Positions 24,252 through 34,310 are shown, counted from the first letter of the stretch. The stretch: DNA of 39,942 bases from Pseudoalteromonas haloplanktis ATCC 14393 (GCF_000238355.1 NZ_AHCA01000020.1:1-39942); one strand, 5' to 3'. Program-made: numbers and translations. Notes: a model not told the origin generated them from the sequence alone.

Positions 24252-25643
24252 TTATGGTAGCGCCTCTTCTCTATCTAAGTTTCCATCGGGTTTTAGCTCT
24301 TTTTGTTGAACTGCTGTGAGTGCACGATTGAGCCATAGCAGCCCAGATAAAGACGCGATAACACTGCCAACTACAATAGCTACCCAGACAGTCCAAATTT
24401 CTAACGCGAATACGTTAATGGTAATAAAGCTGATAACGAGAGAAATGCCGATTCTTGCAAATGTAATCCAGAAACCTGGCCATGACTTACCTATACCTTG
24501 AAAAATACTGGCTTCAATAAAGGCAACGGCAAAAAAGAGATAGCCTAATGGTACGATACGAAAATATTGCAGAGCATACTCTGTGACAAGCGGATCAGCT
24601 GTAAAAATGGCTACGATATAAGGAGCAAAGATTAACACGAGCAAGCTAAACAGCAAGGCGGAGCCTGAGCCGTATCGTACAGACATATTTAAAACTGCAC
24701 GAACTCTGTCGTGATTACCTGCTCCGATATTTTGTCCAATCATCGACATTGCAGCAAAACCAAAGCCAATAGCGGGAATAAAAGCAAAAAACTCTATTCT
24801 AAAACCGATAGCAAAAGCGGCAGCCCCAGCTTCTAAAAAAGTGGCTGACACAAGAAACATTAATGCAGAAAAACCTAATGGATTAAGCACTTGATTGAGC
24901 GATGCAGGCAATCCAATATCGATGACTTTTTTTACCGACGACCAACTTAGCTGTAAATACTTTAGGTGTAGTGGCACCATCATAGTGGGTTTCATCAATA
25001 ACCTTAAAGCTAGCACGATAAAAACGGCTTGAGAGATTAAGGTTGCATACGCAGCACCTGCAATCCCCAGCGCTGGGAAACCTGCAAAGCCAAAAATAAA
25101 AATGGGATCAAGCACCATATTAATTATAGTGGAAAGGGCGAAGAGTTTAGTCATGGTAAAATTATCACCCTGAGCATTGTAAGAAATCGAGATCATCATC
25201 ATTAAAAATGTCAGTATCGATCCCGCAGTAATTACAGTGAAATAGGGGGTTGCTAGCGGTAATATGTCGCCAACTGCGCCAGAAATAATCAGAAACTCAT
25301 TACGGAAACTAAAAATGATCAGGGTAAAAAGCAGTGCTGCAATAACGGTTAATAGAAAACCTTGACCGAGCACTCGCTCAGCGGTGGCTATTCTTTTGGC
25401 GCCAATATTTTGTCCAACTAAGACAGATGTGCCAACAGAGATGCCCATTGCCAAACTTATCATTATAAATAAAATTATTTGTGAAATTGATACTGCGGCA
25501 ATGGCAGAAGCTGAAATTTTCGCAACCCAAAATGCATCCACTAAGTTGTAGAGGGAATGAAAAAACATTGAGAGCATCATAGGCCATGCCAAAGACCATA
25601 ACTGCTTTGGAATAGGACCGCTTGTTAGGTTTTGTCCTTGCAT
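24252..25643 (-). CDS. MATE-family multidrug/Na+ antiporter
   Basis: A 463-residue inner-membrane protein with 12 hydrophobic helices in two similar halves. The N-half motif is WSLAWPMMLSMFFHSLYNLVDAFWVAKI followed by GTSVLVGQNIGAKR; the C-half repeats it as GLPASLNQVLNPLG...GFGFAAMSMIGQNIGAGNHDRV. This is the NorM/DinF-type layout, exporting drugs or dyes in exchange for Na+ or H+. The size is normal and no frame break was seen. It is transcribed alone on the minus strand. Substrate and regulation cannot be told. Confidence 0.93.
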   Translation of the reverse strand: MQGQNLTSGPIPKQLWSLAWPMMLSMFFHSLYNLVDAFWVAKISASAIAAVSISQIILFIMISLAMGISVGTSVLVGQNIGAKRIATAERVLGQGFLLTVIAALLFTLIIFSFRNEFLIISGAVGDILPLATPYFTVITAGSILTFLMMMISISYNAQGDNFTMTKLFALSTIINMVLDPIFIFGFAGFPALGIAGAAYATLISQAVFIVLALRLLMKPTMMVPLHLKYLQLSWSSVKKVIDIGLPASLNQVLNPLGFSALMFLVSATFLEAGAAAFAIGFRIEFFAFIPAIGFGFAAMSMIGQNIGAGNHDRVRAVLNMSVRYGSGSALLFSLLVLIFAPYIVAIFTADPLVTEYALQYFRIVPLGYLFFAVAFIEASIFQGIGKSWPGFWITFARIGISLVISFITINVFALEIWTVWVAIVVGSVIASLSGLLWLNRALTAVQQKELKPDGNLDREEALP

Positions 25644-25881
25644 TGTTAAACCTTCCTTAATTTAAATGATAATAGATTTTCTACTTAGTCGTATGAGCAG
25701 GCGTGCATTCGACATCGTTAAACACTAGATAAATTTTAGATCCGGCTAAAGCATTGTATTCAATATTATCGTTTTTGTCTTATTTAGGTACATTTATATT
25801 GAGGTTATGCGGCATTTAATATTTTGATACATAAACATTTATAAATTATGTAGGACTGATAAAAAGAGATTAGTTAAAACG

Positions 25882-25905
25882 GCGCGTAGTTTTATTGCTA
25901 CGCGC
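25882..25905 (-). terminator. Terminator of the large TonB receptor gene
   Basis: GCGCGTAG and CTACGCGC form a perfect 8-bp stem with an 8-base loop. On the minus strand it is followed by CGTTTTAAC. It lies 15 bases beyond the receptor stop codon. The rest of the gap 25644-25881 shows nothing recognisable. Confidence 0.85.
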
Positions 25906-25920
25906 GTTTGAGTTGGTTGT

Positions 25921-28900
25921 TTAGAATATTGCGCGAACGCTTAGCGCGTAACGTCGGTCTGTAGTAAAGCTAAGTGCTTCAGTTTTTGTTCCGTCTTGAT
26001 CTAATTGATACTGAGTTTTTGTTTCTGTATCGAGTAGATTGCTCGCTTCAAAGCCTATTTTCCAATGATCATTGATTGTGTAGTATAAGCTAGCGTCCAT
26101 CATGCCTGATGCTTCAGCGTAAGCTGGTACGTATTCTTCAGATTCACGTAGAGTCAACAGATACTCTGAGCGCCAAGTATAAGCGAGACGAAACGAAATG
26201 TTTTCGTATTCATACATACCAATAATATTTAAATTTTGGTCTGAATACCCTTGGAGCGGTAAATCACTAAATACACGGAAAGTGTTGCGATTATCTGCGA
26301 TAGGATTACCATTTTCATCAAAACCAAGAGTACCAGCGGATACCTCGTTGGGGTCTTCTAAACCATCTTGATCTATATAAGTGTAGTTAAACTGCAAACC
26401 TAAGCCGCTAAATGCGCCAGGTAACATGTCATAGAATTGAGAATAAGAAAACTCAGCCCCACGGATGGTGCCAGAGCCCGTATTTGCAGGGCCATAAGCA
26501 GATACATCGTAGGTTTCATCATTGAATGTCACGTCCAAATCGAAAGCTCTGTTACGAATAATGTTACTTAGTTTTTTATTAAACAATCCCACAGTGACAT
26601 AGCCTGCTGGAGCAAAATACCACTCCGTTGATAGGTCAAGGTTTATTGATTCTTCAGGTTTTAAATTTGGATTGCCTGATAATGCTGACAGCTCAATATC
26701 ATCAAGTGCAACAACGGGGTTATTGGCTTCGTCGTAGTCTGCGCCTGGAGTTTGTAGGCGGCGTGTATAATCTAAATTAAGAATACTGATGTTACGGGCG
26801 TCTACTAAGCTTGGGTAATAAAGTGCTTTCGATGCACCAAATCGCACAACGACATCTTCGCTTACGCCAAAACTTAAGTTTAGACTAGGTAAAATAGTGT
26901 TGTAGTCGGTGCCGTCAACGGTACTTAATTGAGATTCACCATTGGCAATATCGTAGTAACGCTTATATTCATCTTGTTGCATCACTTGGTTTAATGACGT
27001 GCCTGGCTCACCGCGTTTAATGACTTGTGGCTGTACAAAGGCACCTGTTGACTCCAATTGATAGCTAACATAGCGCAAGCCAATATTACCAGTGACTGGA
27101 ATCGCTAAATCTATAAAGTCAAAATCGCTGCGAATATAGAACTCACTTCGCTTTTCATTAGTTGAACTAATGTTATGCGCTGCAAAAGGTCCTTCAACCC
27201 GGTTTTCTTTATCTGCATAGGGCACGTAAGTACCGGAGCATGTACCACCGTTAGCTGCGCTATTGGTCGCATTATGCCAACCATCTTGACAACCTTGGCG
27301 CAAGGAATCAGCGTAGTTTCTTACTAAATCCATGCTAGGGAATAGAAAGTTATTTACATTACCTTGTAGTACTTGACCATGGTAATAGTCTGAAAAGTCG
27401 ACACGCTCAAATAGCTCTGGGCGATTAACTGCAGCTGCAGCATTGCGGTCTGCTTGTATCCAAGGGGTACCGATTGCCGACCATCCCTCATAAGCTGTGT
27501 CGCGTACTGTTAGGTCTTTATCTGAAACATAGAAACCTGCTTTAATATTTGTAAAATTACCATCAAGTTCATAATTTACATCAAATTTAAAGCTATTTGC
27601 CGTTGCTGTATTGTGCTCTTCTTGCTCCATACCACTGCCTAGAAATAAATTAGGCACTGGACCGTCCCAGTCTTCATTTGGCGACCAACCTGCAGTCATT
27701 ATGTTATCACTGAGAAACTCAACGGTTGGCCTATCGCCGCGCATATCAAGGAAATACGGTGATACAGCATGAACATGATTGCCTCTAGTTTGACCTGACA
27801 TGCTGTAATTGTGGACTATTTTTTCTGAGTCTACATGTTGGTAATCGAACTCTAAAGTTAGTCTATCGATAGGTTTTAAAACAAGGTTAAAAGAGGTGTC
27901 TTCTACGGTGCTTTCATTGTAGTTCCAACGGCTACGGTAAAAGAAAGGTGTTTCAGGGCTAACGCCAAGTGCAATACCTGATGTGACAAAGCCATTCTCT
28001 GTCGTTAATGGATAGCCATTTTCTGAGTCATCTTGCCAATTTTGCGATGATCCCATAAAGCCTCTAAAGCCCTGTGCAGCCTGTCCTATTTGACGCTCAT
28101 CCCACTCTAAAGATGCTTTTGAATTGATGTGCTCAACCGTTGCGACAATTTTGTCATCATCACTTGCCCATTGTAATGAACTGGTTAAGCCCGTTCGTTT
28201 TCGGTCATTTGTTGCTGTGCTCATGTGGATCGCTGCAGGCACATACCAGACACTATTTGCAGGTTGACCAGGAAGTGCAGCACCATCTACAGGTGAGCTT
28301 GGGTCCACGCCAGTGATGCCTCCCCATTGATCAAGTGTCGGTATGAAGGAGTCACCACGAGCATGAAAGTTACCTAAGCCAACGCCATCACCGCGGGTTT
28401 TATATTCGGATTGAGATGCGGCAATTAAAAAGCCAAACTTACCCGCATTGGTTTCCCAATTATCAGAAAAAAGCGCTGAGAAAGAAGGGGTTGTTTCTTC
28501 GCGAAAATCACTATAGTTTGCTTTGGCGTTAAAAGAGATGATGCGATCGGTGGAATCAAAAGGTTTACGGGTAATTAAATTTACAGTCCCTGCAACACCA
28601 CCAGAAATAAGATCGGATGTTTGATTTTTCACTACCTCTACGGCACTGAGTAATTCGGCAGGAAAATCTTCATAGCTTAAGCCACCATTTGGGTTCGCAC
28701 TGAATGCGTCACGGCCATTTACTTCAGAGCGCACTCGGTCTAAGCCGCGTACCAAAACGCCAGTACCTTCATCAGCATAATGCTTTGGATCACTTGATGA
28801 TGCAAAACGTTCGATTGTGACACCTGGTACACGTTGTAAGGCCTCTGTTACAGATTTATCAGGCAATGCACCAATATCTGAAGCAGTAATGACATCTTTT

Positions 28901-29145
28901 ACGGTATCGGCATAACGTTTAAGGTTTTGTGCGCTATTGATACTACCTCTGATCCCTGTTACTTCGATGACTTCCATAGCTTCGTCTTTACTTTCAGTGA
29001 TGACATCGCTGTCATTTTGTTGCGAAGTTTGAGCCGCAAGCAGCAGTGGGCATAAGCCCAATAGCGCATAAGAAATCGCTAAGCTAAGCCGATTTTTAGT
29101 GCGTTTTATATTGTTATAATTGCTATCGATGACTAATTTTGACAT
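25921..29145 (-). CDS. TonB-dependent outer-membrane receptor (large, TIGR01782-like)
   Basis: A 1074-residue outer-membrane receptor. A signal-like hydrophobic segment is at about 20-38. The TonB box region IEVTGIRGSINSAQNLKR is followed by a plug domain (about 60-170: DIGALPDKSVTEALQRVPGVTIER...VLVRGLDRVRSEVNGRDAF...SGGVAGTVNLITRKPFD). The rest forms the beta barrel, ending in Phe (VRAIF) as expected. This plug style is that of the large Caulobacter/Alteromonas receptors, many of which import oligosaccharides; the ligand here is not shown. It has no cotranscribed partner. Its leader contains inverted repeats that may be regulatory. Confidence 0.93.
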   Translation of the reverse strand: MSKLVIDSNYNNIKRTKNRLSLAISYALLGLCPLLLAAQTSQQNDSDVITESKDEAMEVIEVTGIRGSINSAQNLKRYADTVKDVITASDIGALPDKSVTEALQRVPGVTIERFASSSDPKHYADEGTGVLVRGLDRVRSEVNGRDAFSANPNGGLSYEDFPAELLSAVEVVKNQTSDLISGGVAGTVNLITRKPFDSTDRIISFNAKANYSDFREETTPSFSALFSDNWETNAGKFGFLIAASQSEYKTRGDGVGLGNFHARGDSFIPTLDQWGGITGVDPSSPVDGAALPGQPANSVWYVPAAIHMSTATNDRKRTGLTSSLQWASDDDKIVATVEHINSKASLEWDERQIGQAAQGFRGFMGSSQNWQDDSENGYPLTTENGFVTSGIALGVSPETPFFYRSRWNYNESTVEDTSFNLVLKPIDRLTLEFDYQHVDSEKIVHNYSMSGQTRGNHVHAVSPYFLDMRGDRPTVEFLSDNIMTAGWSPNEDWDGPVPNLFLGSGMEQEEHNTATANSFKFDVNYELDGNFTNIKAGFYVSDKDLTVRDTAYEGWSAIGTPWIQADRNAAAAVNRPELFERVDFSDYYHGQVLQGNVNNFLFPSMDLVRNYADSLRQGCQDGWHNATNSAANGGTCSGTYVPYADKENRVEGPFAAHNISSTNEKRSEFYIRSDFDFIDLAIPVTGNIGLRYVSYQLESTGAFVQPQVIKRGEPGTSLNQVMQQDEYKRYYDIANGESQLSTVDGTDYNTILPSLNLSFGVSEDVVVRFGASKALYYPSLVDARNISILNLDYTRRLQTPGADYDEANNPVVALDDIELSALSGNPNLKPEESINLDLSTEWYFAPAGYVTVGLFNKKLSNIIRNRAFDLDVTFNDETYDVSAYGPANTGSGTIRGAEFSYSQFYDMLPGAFSGLGLQFNYTYIDQDGLEDPNEVSAGTLGFDENGNPIADNRNTFRVFSDLPLQGYSDQNLNIIGMYEYENISFRLAYTWRSEYLLTLRESEEYVPAYAEASGMMDASLYYTINDHWKIGFEASNLLDTETKTQYQLDQDGTKTEALSFTTDRRYALSVRAIF

Positions 29146-29258
29146 GGTTTAATCTCTTTTGTTTCTTTTTATAACCAGTGTTAGCTTGACTGACTAAGAG
29201 CCAGAGTAGCTATTCCCTTTAACCGACATTACGACCCTAATATGCCCAGTATTTTGTA

Positions 29259-29330
29259 CCATTTTACGAAATGGGTTGTTCACATAAAGGTACAAAAGTA
29301 ACATTTTATTAAAAATGCACTGTTACTTTT
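29259..29330. promoter_or_regulatory. Inverted repeats upstream of the TonB receptor
   Basis: CCATTT-TACG-AAATGG is a perfect 6-bp hairpin at 29259-29274. AAAAGTAACA (29294-29303) and TGTTACTTTT (29321-29330) are perfect 10-bp inverted repeats 17 bases apart. They lie 114-185 bases before the receptor start and may be operators. The region 29146-29494 holds no gene. Confidence 0.5.
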
Positions 29331-29495
29331 TAACATAAAACAAAATAAAGTAAATGTTTTCGGGTAAAATAATTTAAATAGTACGTGTTGATTATTTAGG
29401 CGAGTACAAGAGTTTTTAGTGGTAAGGGAGAAAAAACAAATTACGCGGTGGAGGCTAATTCCGTTTGATCATGAATAATGTTTTGTATTAGTAAA

Positions 29496-29520
29496 CGCAA
29501 AACGCCAGCAGATGCTGGCG
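29496..29520 (-). terminator. Terminator of pckA
   Basis: CGCCAGCA-GA-TGCTGGCG is a perfect 8-bp stem at 29503-29520, followed on the minus strand by TTTTGCG. It begins 25 bases past the pckA stop. Confidence 0.88.
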
Positions 29521-29544
29521 CTTAAAGTTCGGTTTTAAAGCATG

Positions 29545-31086
29545 TTACTGTGCTTTTGGCCCTGCATTTTTAATTTCGTCTGACACATCGTATTTAGCGA
29601 AGTTTTCAGTGAAATCGGCTGCAAGTTTAGCTGCATATTCAGCGTATTTAGCTTTGTCAGCCCATGTATTAATAGGGTTAAGTAGCTCGCTGTCAACGCC
29701 AGGAACTGCAACAGGAACATCGAGGTTTAGAACGTCGATGTGTTGAGTTTCAACACCAACAAGTTTACCAGATACAATTGCATCAACAACGGCGCGTGTT
29801 GTTGGGATATCAAAGCGTTTACCCGTACCGTAAGGGCCACCAGTCCAACCAGTGTTAACTAAGTATACTTTAGCGCCAAACTCACGTACGCGCTTCATAA
29901 GAAGCTCAGCGTAAACGCCTGCCGGGCGTGGGAAGAACGGAGCACCAAAACAGGTTGAGAATGTTGATTCAATATCACTTGTTGAACCAATTTCAGTTGA
30001 ACCTACTTTTGCTGTGTAGCCACTTAGGAAGTGGAATGCAGCAGCTTCTTCGGTTAATACAGATACCGGCGGTAATACACCACTTACATCGCATGTTAAG
30101 AATACAACAGCCTTAGGTTCACCAGCGCGGTTTTCTACTTTACGTTTTTCAACATGCTCTAGTGGGTAAGCTGCGCGGCTATTTTGAGTTAGGCTGGTAT
30201 CGTTAAAGTCTGGTACGCGATTTTCGTCAAGTACCACGTTCTCTAAAATAGTACCGAAGCGAATGGCATCCCAAATAACAGGCTCGTTCTTTTGCGATAA
30301 ATCAATACATTTAGCGTAACAACCGCCTTCGATGTTAAATACACTGCCAGGTGCCCAGCCATGCTCGTCATCACCGATTAAAAAGCGAGTTGGATCTGCT
30401 GATAAAGTGGTTTTACCTGTACCAGATAAACCAAAGAATAATGCTGTGTCACCAGCTTCACCTACGTTGGCAGAGCAGTGCATTGGTAATACACCTTTTG
30501 CTGGTAGTAGGAAGTTCTGTACTGAGAACATTGATTTTTTCATTTCACCGGCATAACGCATACCTGCTAGCAATACTTTACGTTGTGCAAAGTTGATAAT
30601 AACTGTGCCATCGCTATTTGTGCCATCACGCTCTGGATCACAAACAAACGAAGGTACATTCATTACCTGCCACTCGGGTAAATCAGATGCATTATAAGAT
30701 TTAGGTTCGATAAACATGTTTTTGGCAAAAATATGGTGCCATGCAGTTTCTGTTGTAACAACAACAGGTAAATAGTGCTCAGGATCAGCGCCTACTTCAA
30801 GGTGAGAGATGAAGTGGTCATTGCTTTGCACATGTGCTTCTACACGTGCCCATAAAGCGTCAAATTTATCTGCATCGAAAGGGCGGTTTACATTACCCCA
30901 TTGAATATCATTTTCAGTGCTTAATTCTTGAACAATAAAACGGTCTTTTGGAGAACGGCCAGTTCTGTGACCAGTCTTAGCAACAAAAGCTCCATTTGCG
31001 GCTAAAGTCCCTTCGCCACGACGGATCGCGTGTTCGACAAGTTCAGCTGCAGTTAGATCGACAAAACGAGTAGCGCTTGAAGTCAT
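29545..31086 (-). CDS. pckA: Phosphoenolpyruvate carboxykinase (ATP)
   Basis: Converts oxaloacetate and ATP to PEP and CO2, the entry step of gluconeogenesis. The 513-residue product has RTGRSPKDRF at 41-50, the kinase-1a P-loop GLSGTGKT at 219-226, and the metal-binding DDEHGW at 239-244, all characteristic of ATP-type enzymes. The length is close to E. coli PckA (540). It is transcribed alone; the gap upstream holds a pair of LacI-type operators. The ATG is the first residue of the conserved N-terminal region, but the ribosome-binding site is weak. Confidence 0.97.
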   Translation of the reverse strand: MTSSATRFVDLTAAELVEHAIRRGEGTLAANGAFVAKTGHRTGRSPKDRFIVQELSTENDIQWGNVNRPFDADKFDALWARVEAHVQSNDHFISHLEVGADPEHYLPVVVTTETAWHHIFAKNMFIEPKSYNASDLPEWQVMNVPSFVCDPERDGTNSDGTVIINFAQRKVLLAGMRYAGEMKKSMFSVQNFLLPAKGVLPMHCSANVGEAGDTALFFGLSGTGKTTLSADPTRFLIGDDEHGWAPGSVFNIEGGCYAKCIDLSQKNEPVIWDAIRFGTILENVVLDENRVPDFNDTSLTQNSRAAYPLEHVEKRKVENRAGEPKAVVFLTCDVSGVLPPVSVLTEEAAAFHFLSGYTAKVGSTEIGSTSDIESTFSTCFGAPFFPRPAGVYAELLMKRVREFGAKVYLVNTGWTGGPYGTGKRFDIPTTRAVVDAIVSGKLVGVETQHIDVLNLDVPVAVPGVDSELLNPINTWADKAKYAEYAAKLAADFTENFAKYDVSDEIKNAGPKAQ

Positions 31087-31240
31087 GTTTATACCTAAAT
31101 TGTGTGAGATTGAACGGGATAGCTCTGGGGTTCTTGTTTCCCTTTAAGCTGTAATTATAGTAACAGATGGATTAAGGATATTCGAGCCTATGAAAGGCCT
31201 AAAAACACATATATTTAGTAAAAAACATGAATAATTTCAA

Positions 31241-31286
31241 TGATACCGGTGTCATAAAAACCATTAAATTCATGACACCGGTATCA
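31241..31286. promoter_or_regulatory. Paired LacI-family-type operators
   Basis: TGATACCGGTGTCA (31241-31254) and TGACACCGGTATCA (31273-31286) are near-palindromes with the central CG step typical of LacI-family operators. Together they form a 15-bp inverted repeat. The centres are 32 bases apart, three helical turns. They lie 155-200 bases upstream of pckA and about 300 upstream of the esterase gene. No LacI gene is in the window. Confidence 0.7.
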
Positions 31287-31332
31287 ATTTAATGCACAAA
31301 AAAAACACAACAAATTTGCTTGTAGATTATTG

Positions 31333-31362
31333 AAAAGGTCTAGGTACAAACCTAGGCTTTTT
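31333..31362 (+). terminator. Orphan terminator between divergent genes
   Basis: A stem of about 13 bp with two G-T pairs (AAAAGGTCTAGGT / ACCTAGGCTTTTT) closes on ACAA and ends in a T-run. It would stop plus-strand transcripts (and weakly minus-strand ones), yet no plus-strand gene precedes it. It could be an attenuator ahead of the esterase or the end of an unannotated small transcript. Confidence 0.72.
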
Positions 31363-31581
31363 ATCACTATCATTATGATGAAATCTGTTAGGCGGTATTT
31401 TGAGGGGTTGGGTGTTACCTACCTTTTATAGCATCTACCTTCGCGCTGCTTTGGCAATTTAAAGTAACCTAACTGATCTTTAATTGTTTTTGTAACTAAG
31501 CGAGCATTACGCTCAATACGCTTTTTTTGTGTCTAAAAGTCTGTTAGCTTAAGTAACTTATTTTTCTCTAAGGGATTAGTT

Positions 31582-32775
31582 ATGCGGTTATTTGCTGCCA
31601 TTTGTTTTATTAGCTTTAGTATTTTTATTTTTAGTTCACAAAATGTCCTTGCACAATCTGATACTAAACAACAAAGTGCTGATTACTCTGTGCACACGCA
31701 TACATTTAAATCGGCTGTTTTAAATGAACAGCGCACAGTTGTCGTTCAGTTACCGAAGAGCTATCAATCTGAGCCAAATAAGGTATATCCAGTTATTTAT
31801 CGCTTAGATGGCGCGGGTAATATACCGCTTGCCAGTGCGGTAATTGAGCGTTTACAAAATGATAATCGTGCGCCTGAGGTTATTATTGTCGCTATTGAAA
31901 ACACTAATCGGCTCAGAGATATGTATCCTACAGTGAATAAAGAGCCGCAGGGTCCTGTTGGTGAAGGGGGCGGCGCGGCAAAATTTTTAGCGTTCTTTGA
32001 GCAAGAGCTTATTCCTTTAGTAAATAAGAACTATCGTACGCATAATTATAAAGTGATTGCTGGCGCCTCTGCTGGTGGTGTATTTGCGCTGTATGCGTTG
32101 CAGGCCAAACCTGAGTTATTCCAAGCGCACATTGCTTATAGCCCTGCAGTTTGGTGGAACTATGGCGCATCGGTAAAAAGTACAAAATCGTTTTTAGCTA
32201 AAAGCAAAGAGCTTAACAATTACGTTTATATAAATATCGGCGAAGAAGCCGGCATCATGCGCGAACGATATGATGATTTACAGCAATCACTGCAATCGAA
32301 TAAGTTGGCAAATTTGCGTTTCTTTAGTGATGCGTTTGATGGTATCTCGCATGGCTTAACCACCGCTGCTGGGGCATTTAATGCCTATTACAACTTATTC
32401 TTGCCAAAACAAATGCCGATAACTGCTTTAACTGATGATATAGCCTCTATTGATGCTTATTATCAAAACTTATCTCAACAATGGGGCGAGCAGATATCGC
32501 CACCAGATCGCGCTGTTAGATCACTAGGTTATAACTTAACGGGCAGCAAACAGTTTACCCGTGCAATTGAGGTGTTTAAGTACAATTTAAAAAACCACCC
32601 AAATTCAGTCGATGCGCTTTCAGCCTTATCTTATGGTTATGAAATGCAAGGCGATACTCGCCAAGCACTAGAACAGATGGAATCTGCTTTAGCGATTGCA
32701 GATGACTCATATCCTTATATAAATTACTTAAAAGAAACAAAAGCTAGGCTGCAAGCAGAACTGAGTAAGAGCTAA
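31582..32775 (+). CDS. Secreted alpha/beta-hydrolase (Fes/esterase-D type) with C-terminal TPR
   Basis: A 397-residue exported hydrolase. A signal peptide (MRLFAAICFISFSIFIFSSQNVLA) is followed by an esterase domain (about 35-280) with VVVQLPKSYQ, the nucleophile elbow GASAGG (Ser163), and a His in GISHGLTTAAG that may complete the triad. The last about 100 residues form TPR-like helices (FTRAIEVFKYNLKNHPNSVDALSALSYGYEMQGDTRQALEQMESAL). This esterase-TPR layout is known in marine gammaproteobacteria. The substrate may be an acyl or siderophore ester; this is not shown. A 220-base leader lies between the orphan terminator and its start. Confidence 0.88.
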   Translation: MRLFAAICFISFSIFIFSSQNVLAQSDTKQQSADYSVHTHTFKSAVLNEQRTVVVQLPKSYQSEPNKVYPVIYRLDGAGNIPLASAVIERLQNDNRAPEVIIVAIENTNRLRDMYPTVNKEPQGPVGEGGGAAKFLAFFEQELIPLVNKNYRTHNYKVIAGASAGGVFALYALQAKPELFQAHIAYSPAVWWNYGASVKSTKSFLAKSKELNNYVYINIGEEAGIMRERYDDLQQSLQSNKLANLRFFSDAFDGISHGLTTAAGAFNAYYNLFLPKQMPITALTDDIASIDAYYQNLSQQWGEQISPPDRAVRSLGYNLTGSKQFTRAIEVFKYNLKNHPNSVDALSALSYGYEMQGDTRQALEQMESALAIADDSYPYINYLKETKARLQAELSKS

Positions 32776-32967
32776 TAATATAATGGCTTCAAACTCTATT
32801 AAAGCTCAGGATAAACCTGAGCTAACAAATACACAGACATGCTCGTGACTTGCAGATCGAAACTCGTAGCTGTTATCTAAACCACATTTAAATCACTAAT
32901 CTCTACTTAACGGGCAATAAATACGCTAAAATTGCAGGCTATTTTTAGTAATGAGCCCGCACCTTTT

Positions 32968-34266
32968 ATGACCTCAGCCGCAAACCCTAGCAATTTCAAC
33001 GAACTTGGCCTTATCCCAGAGCTAATTGCTCGATTGTCTGATCTTGAATACACGCAACCTACGCCGATTCAGGCAAAAGCAATTCCCAGTATCTTGGCGG
33101 GAAGTGACTTAATTGCAGGGGCGAATACCGGCTCGGGTAAAACGGCCACGTTTGCATTACCGATGCTACAAATGCTGTTTTTAGCGCAAGGTGCGAATAA
33201 AACACCGAGCAAAGGTAACTTTGTTTCAGGGCTTATTTTAGTGCCTACGCGCGAGCTTGCTACGCAAGTGGCTGATAGTGTTAAATCATACTCAGCGAAC
33301 TTTAATGGCGCGATTAAAACGGTAGCGGTGTTTGGTGGTGTGTCGGTTAATACGCAAATGCAGGCACTTCGTGGTGGTGCTGATATTATCGTGGCAACAC
33401 CAGGTCGTTTGCTCGATTTAATCTCAAGCAATGCCATTAAGCTGGATAAAGTGAGTACATTGGTGCTTGACGAAGCTGACCGCATGTTAAGCCTTGGCTT
33501 TACTGAAGAGCTTGCTGAGCTATTGGCATTAATGCCAGCTAAAAAGCAAACCATGTTGTTCTCAGCGACTTTCCCTGAGCAAGTTAAGCTATTAACGCAA
33601 GAGCTGCTAAACGACCCTGTTGAAATTCAAGTTCAAAGCAAAGACGAAAGCACTTTAGTACAGCGTGTATTTACGGTAAATAAAGGCGAGAAAACCACAG
33701 TTTTAGCGCATTTAATTAAAACTCATCAATGGCGCCAAGCATTGATTTTTGTCAACGCCAAAAAAGACTGTGAGCATTTAGCGGGCAAACTTGAAAAGCG
33801 CGGCGTGAATGCGCAAGTGTTCCACGGTGATAAAGGCCAAAGCGAGCGTACCCGAGTAATCGAAAAGTTTAAAAACGGTGAAATAGACGTGCTAATAGCC
33901 ACTGACATTGCCGCCCGTGGTTTAGATATTGCCAAGCTGCCAGTAGTTATTAATTTTAACCTACCACGTAGCCCCGCTGATTATATGCACCGTATTGGCC
34001 GAAGTGGCCGTGCTGGTGAAGTTGGTTTAGCGTTATCACTGATTGATTATGAAGATTTTCATCACTTTAAGGTGATTGAGAAGAAAAACAAACTACGTTT
34101 AGAGCGCGAAGAGGTAGCAGGCTTTGCTGTAAACCAAGCCAACCTTGATGCGGCAGAGGCGCTTAAAAACGACAAGCCAATGGCCAAGCCAGAAGGCACT
34201 GGTAAGAAAAAGAACAAAAAAGCCAACCAAGAAGACGATGTATGGAGCGGCTGGCGCCGGAAATAG
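32968..34266 (+). CDS. rhlE: DEAD-box RNA helicase, RhlE type
   Basis: A 432-residue ATP-dependent RNA helicase that unwinds RNA duplexes in ribosome assembly and mRNA turnover. All motifs are present: Q motif (FNELGLIPELIARL...PTPIQ), motif I ANTGSGKT, Ia PTRELA, TPGR, II DEAD, III SAT, and in the second domain RGLD and VI HRIGRSGRAG. A short basic C-tail (KKKNKKANQ) follows. The frame is open to a TTG at 32932, but ATG 32968 places MTSAANPSNFNELGL at the start, which fits the family. No operon partner is evident. Confidence 0.93.
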   Translation: MTSAANPSNFNELGLIPELIARLSDLEYTQPTPIQAKAIPSILAGSDLIAGANTGSGKTATFALPMLQMLFLAQGANKTPSKGNFVSGLILVPTRELATQVADSVKSYSANFNGAIKTVAVFGGVSVNTQMQALRGGADIIVATPGRLLDLISSNAIKLDKVSTLVLDEADRMLSLGFTEELAELLALMPAKKQTMLFSATFPEQVKLLTQELLNDPVEIQVQSKDESTLVQRVFTVNKGEKTTVLAHLIKTHQWRQALIFVNAKKDCEHLAGKLEKRGVNAQVFHGDKGQSERTRVIEKFKNGEIDVLIATDIAARGLDIAKLPVVINFNLPRSPADYMHRIGRSGRAGEVGLALSLIDYEDFHHFKVIEKKNKLRLEREEVAGFAVNQANLDAAEALKNDKPMAKPEGTGKKKNKKANQEDDVWSGWRRK

Positions 34267-34310
34267 TTTTTACGTTGTTGCTTAGTAATTATTTGTTAGC
34301 TGTTTAATTG

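Noticed and set aside
29928..30596. Plus-strand open frames opposite pckA
   Set aside because: They are antisense shadows of a strongly conserved gene and have no independent coding evidence.
31155..31175. HexR-like site (TGTAATTATAGTAACA) upstream of pckA
   Set aside because: Only partly palindromic and off by one base in length from the HexR consensus; too weak to call.
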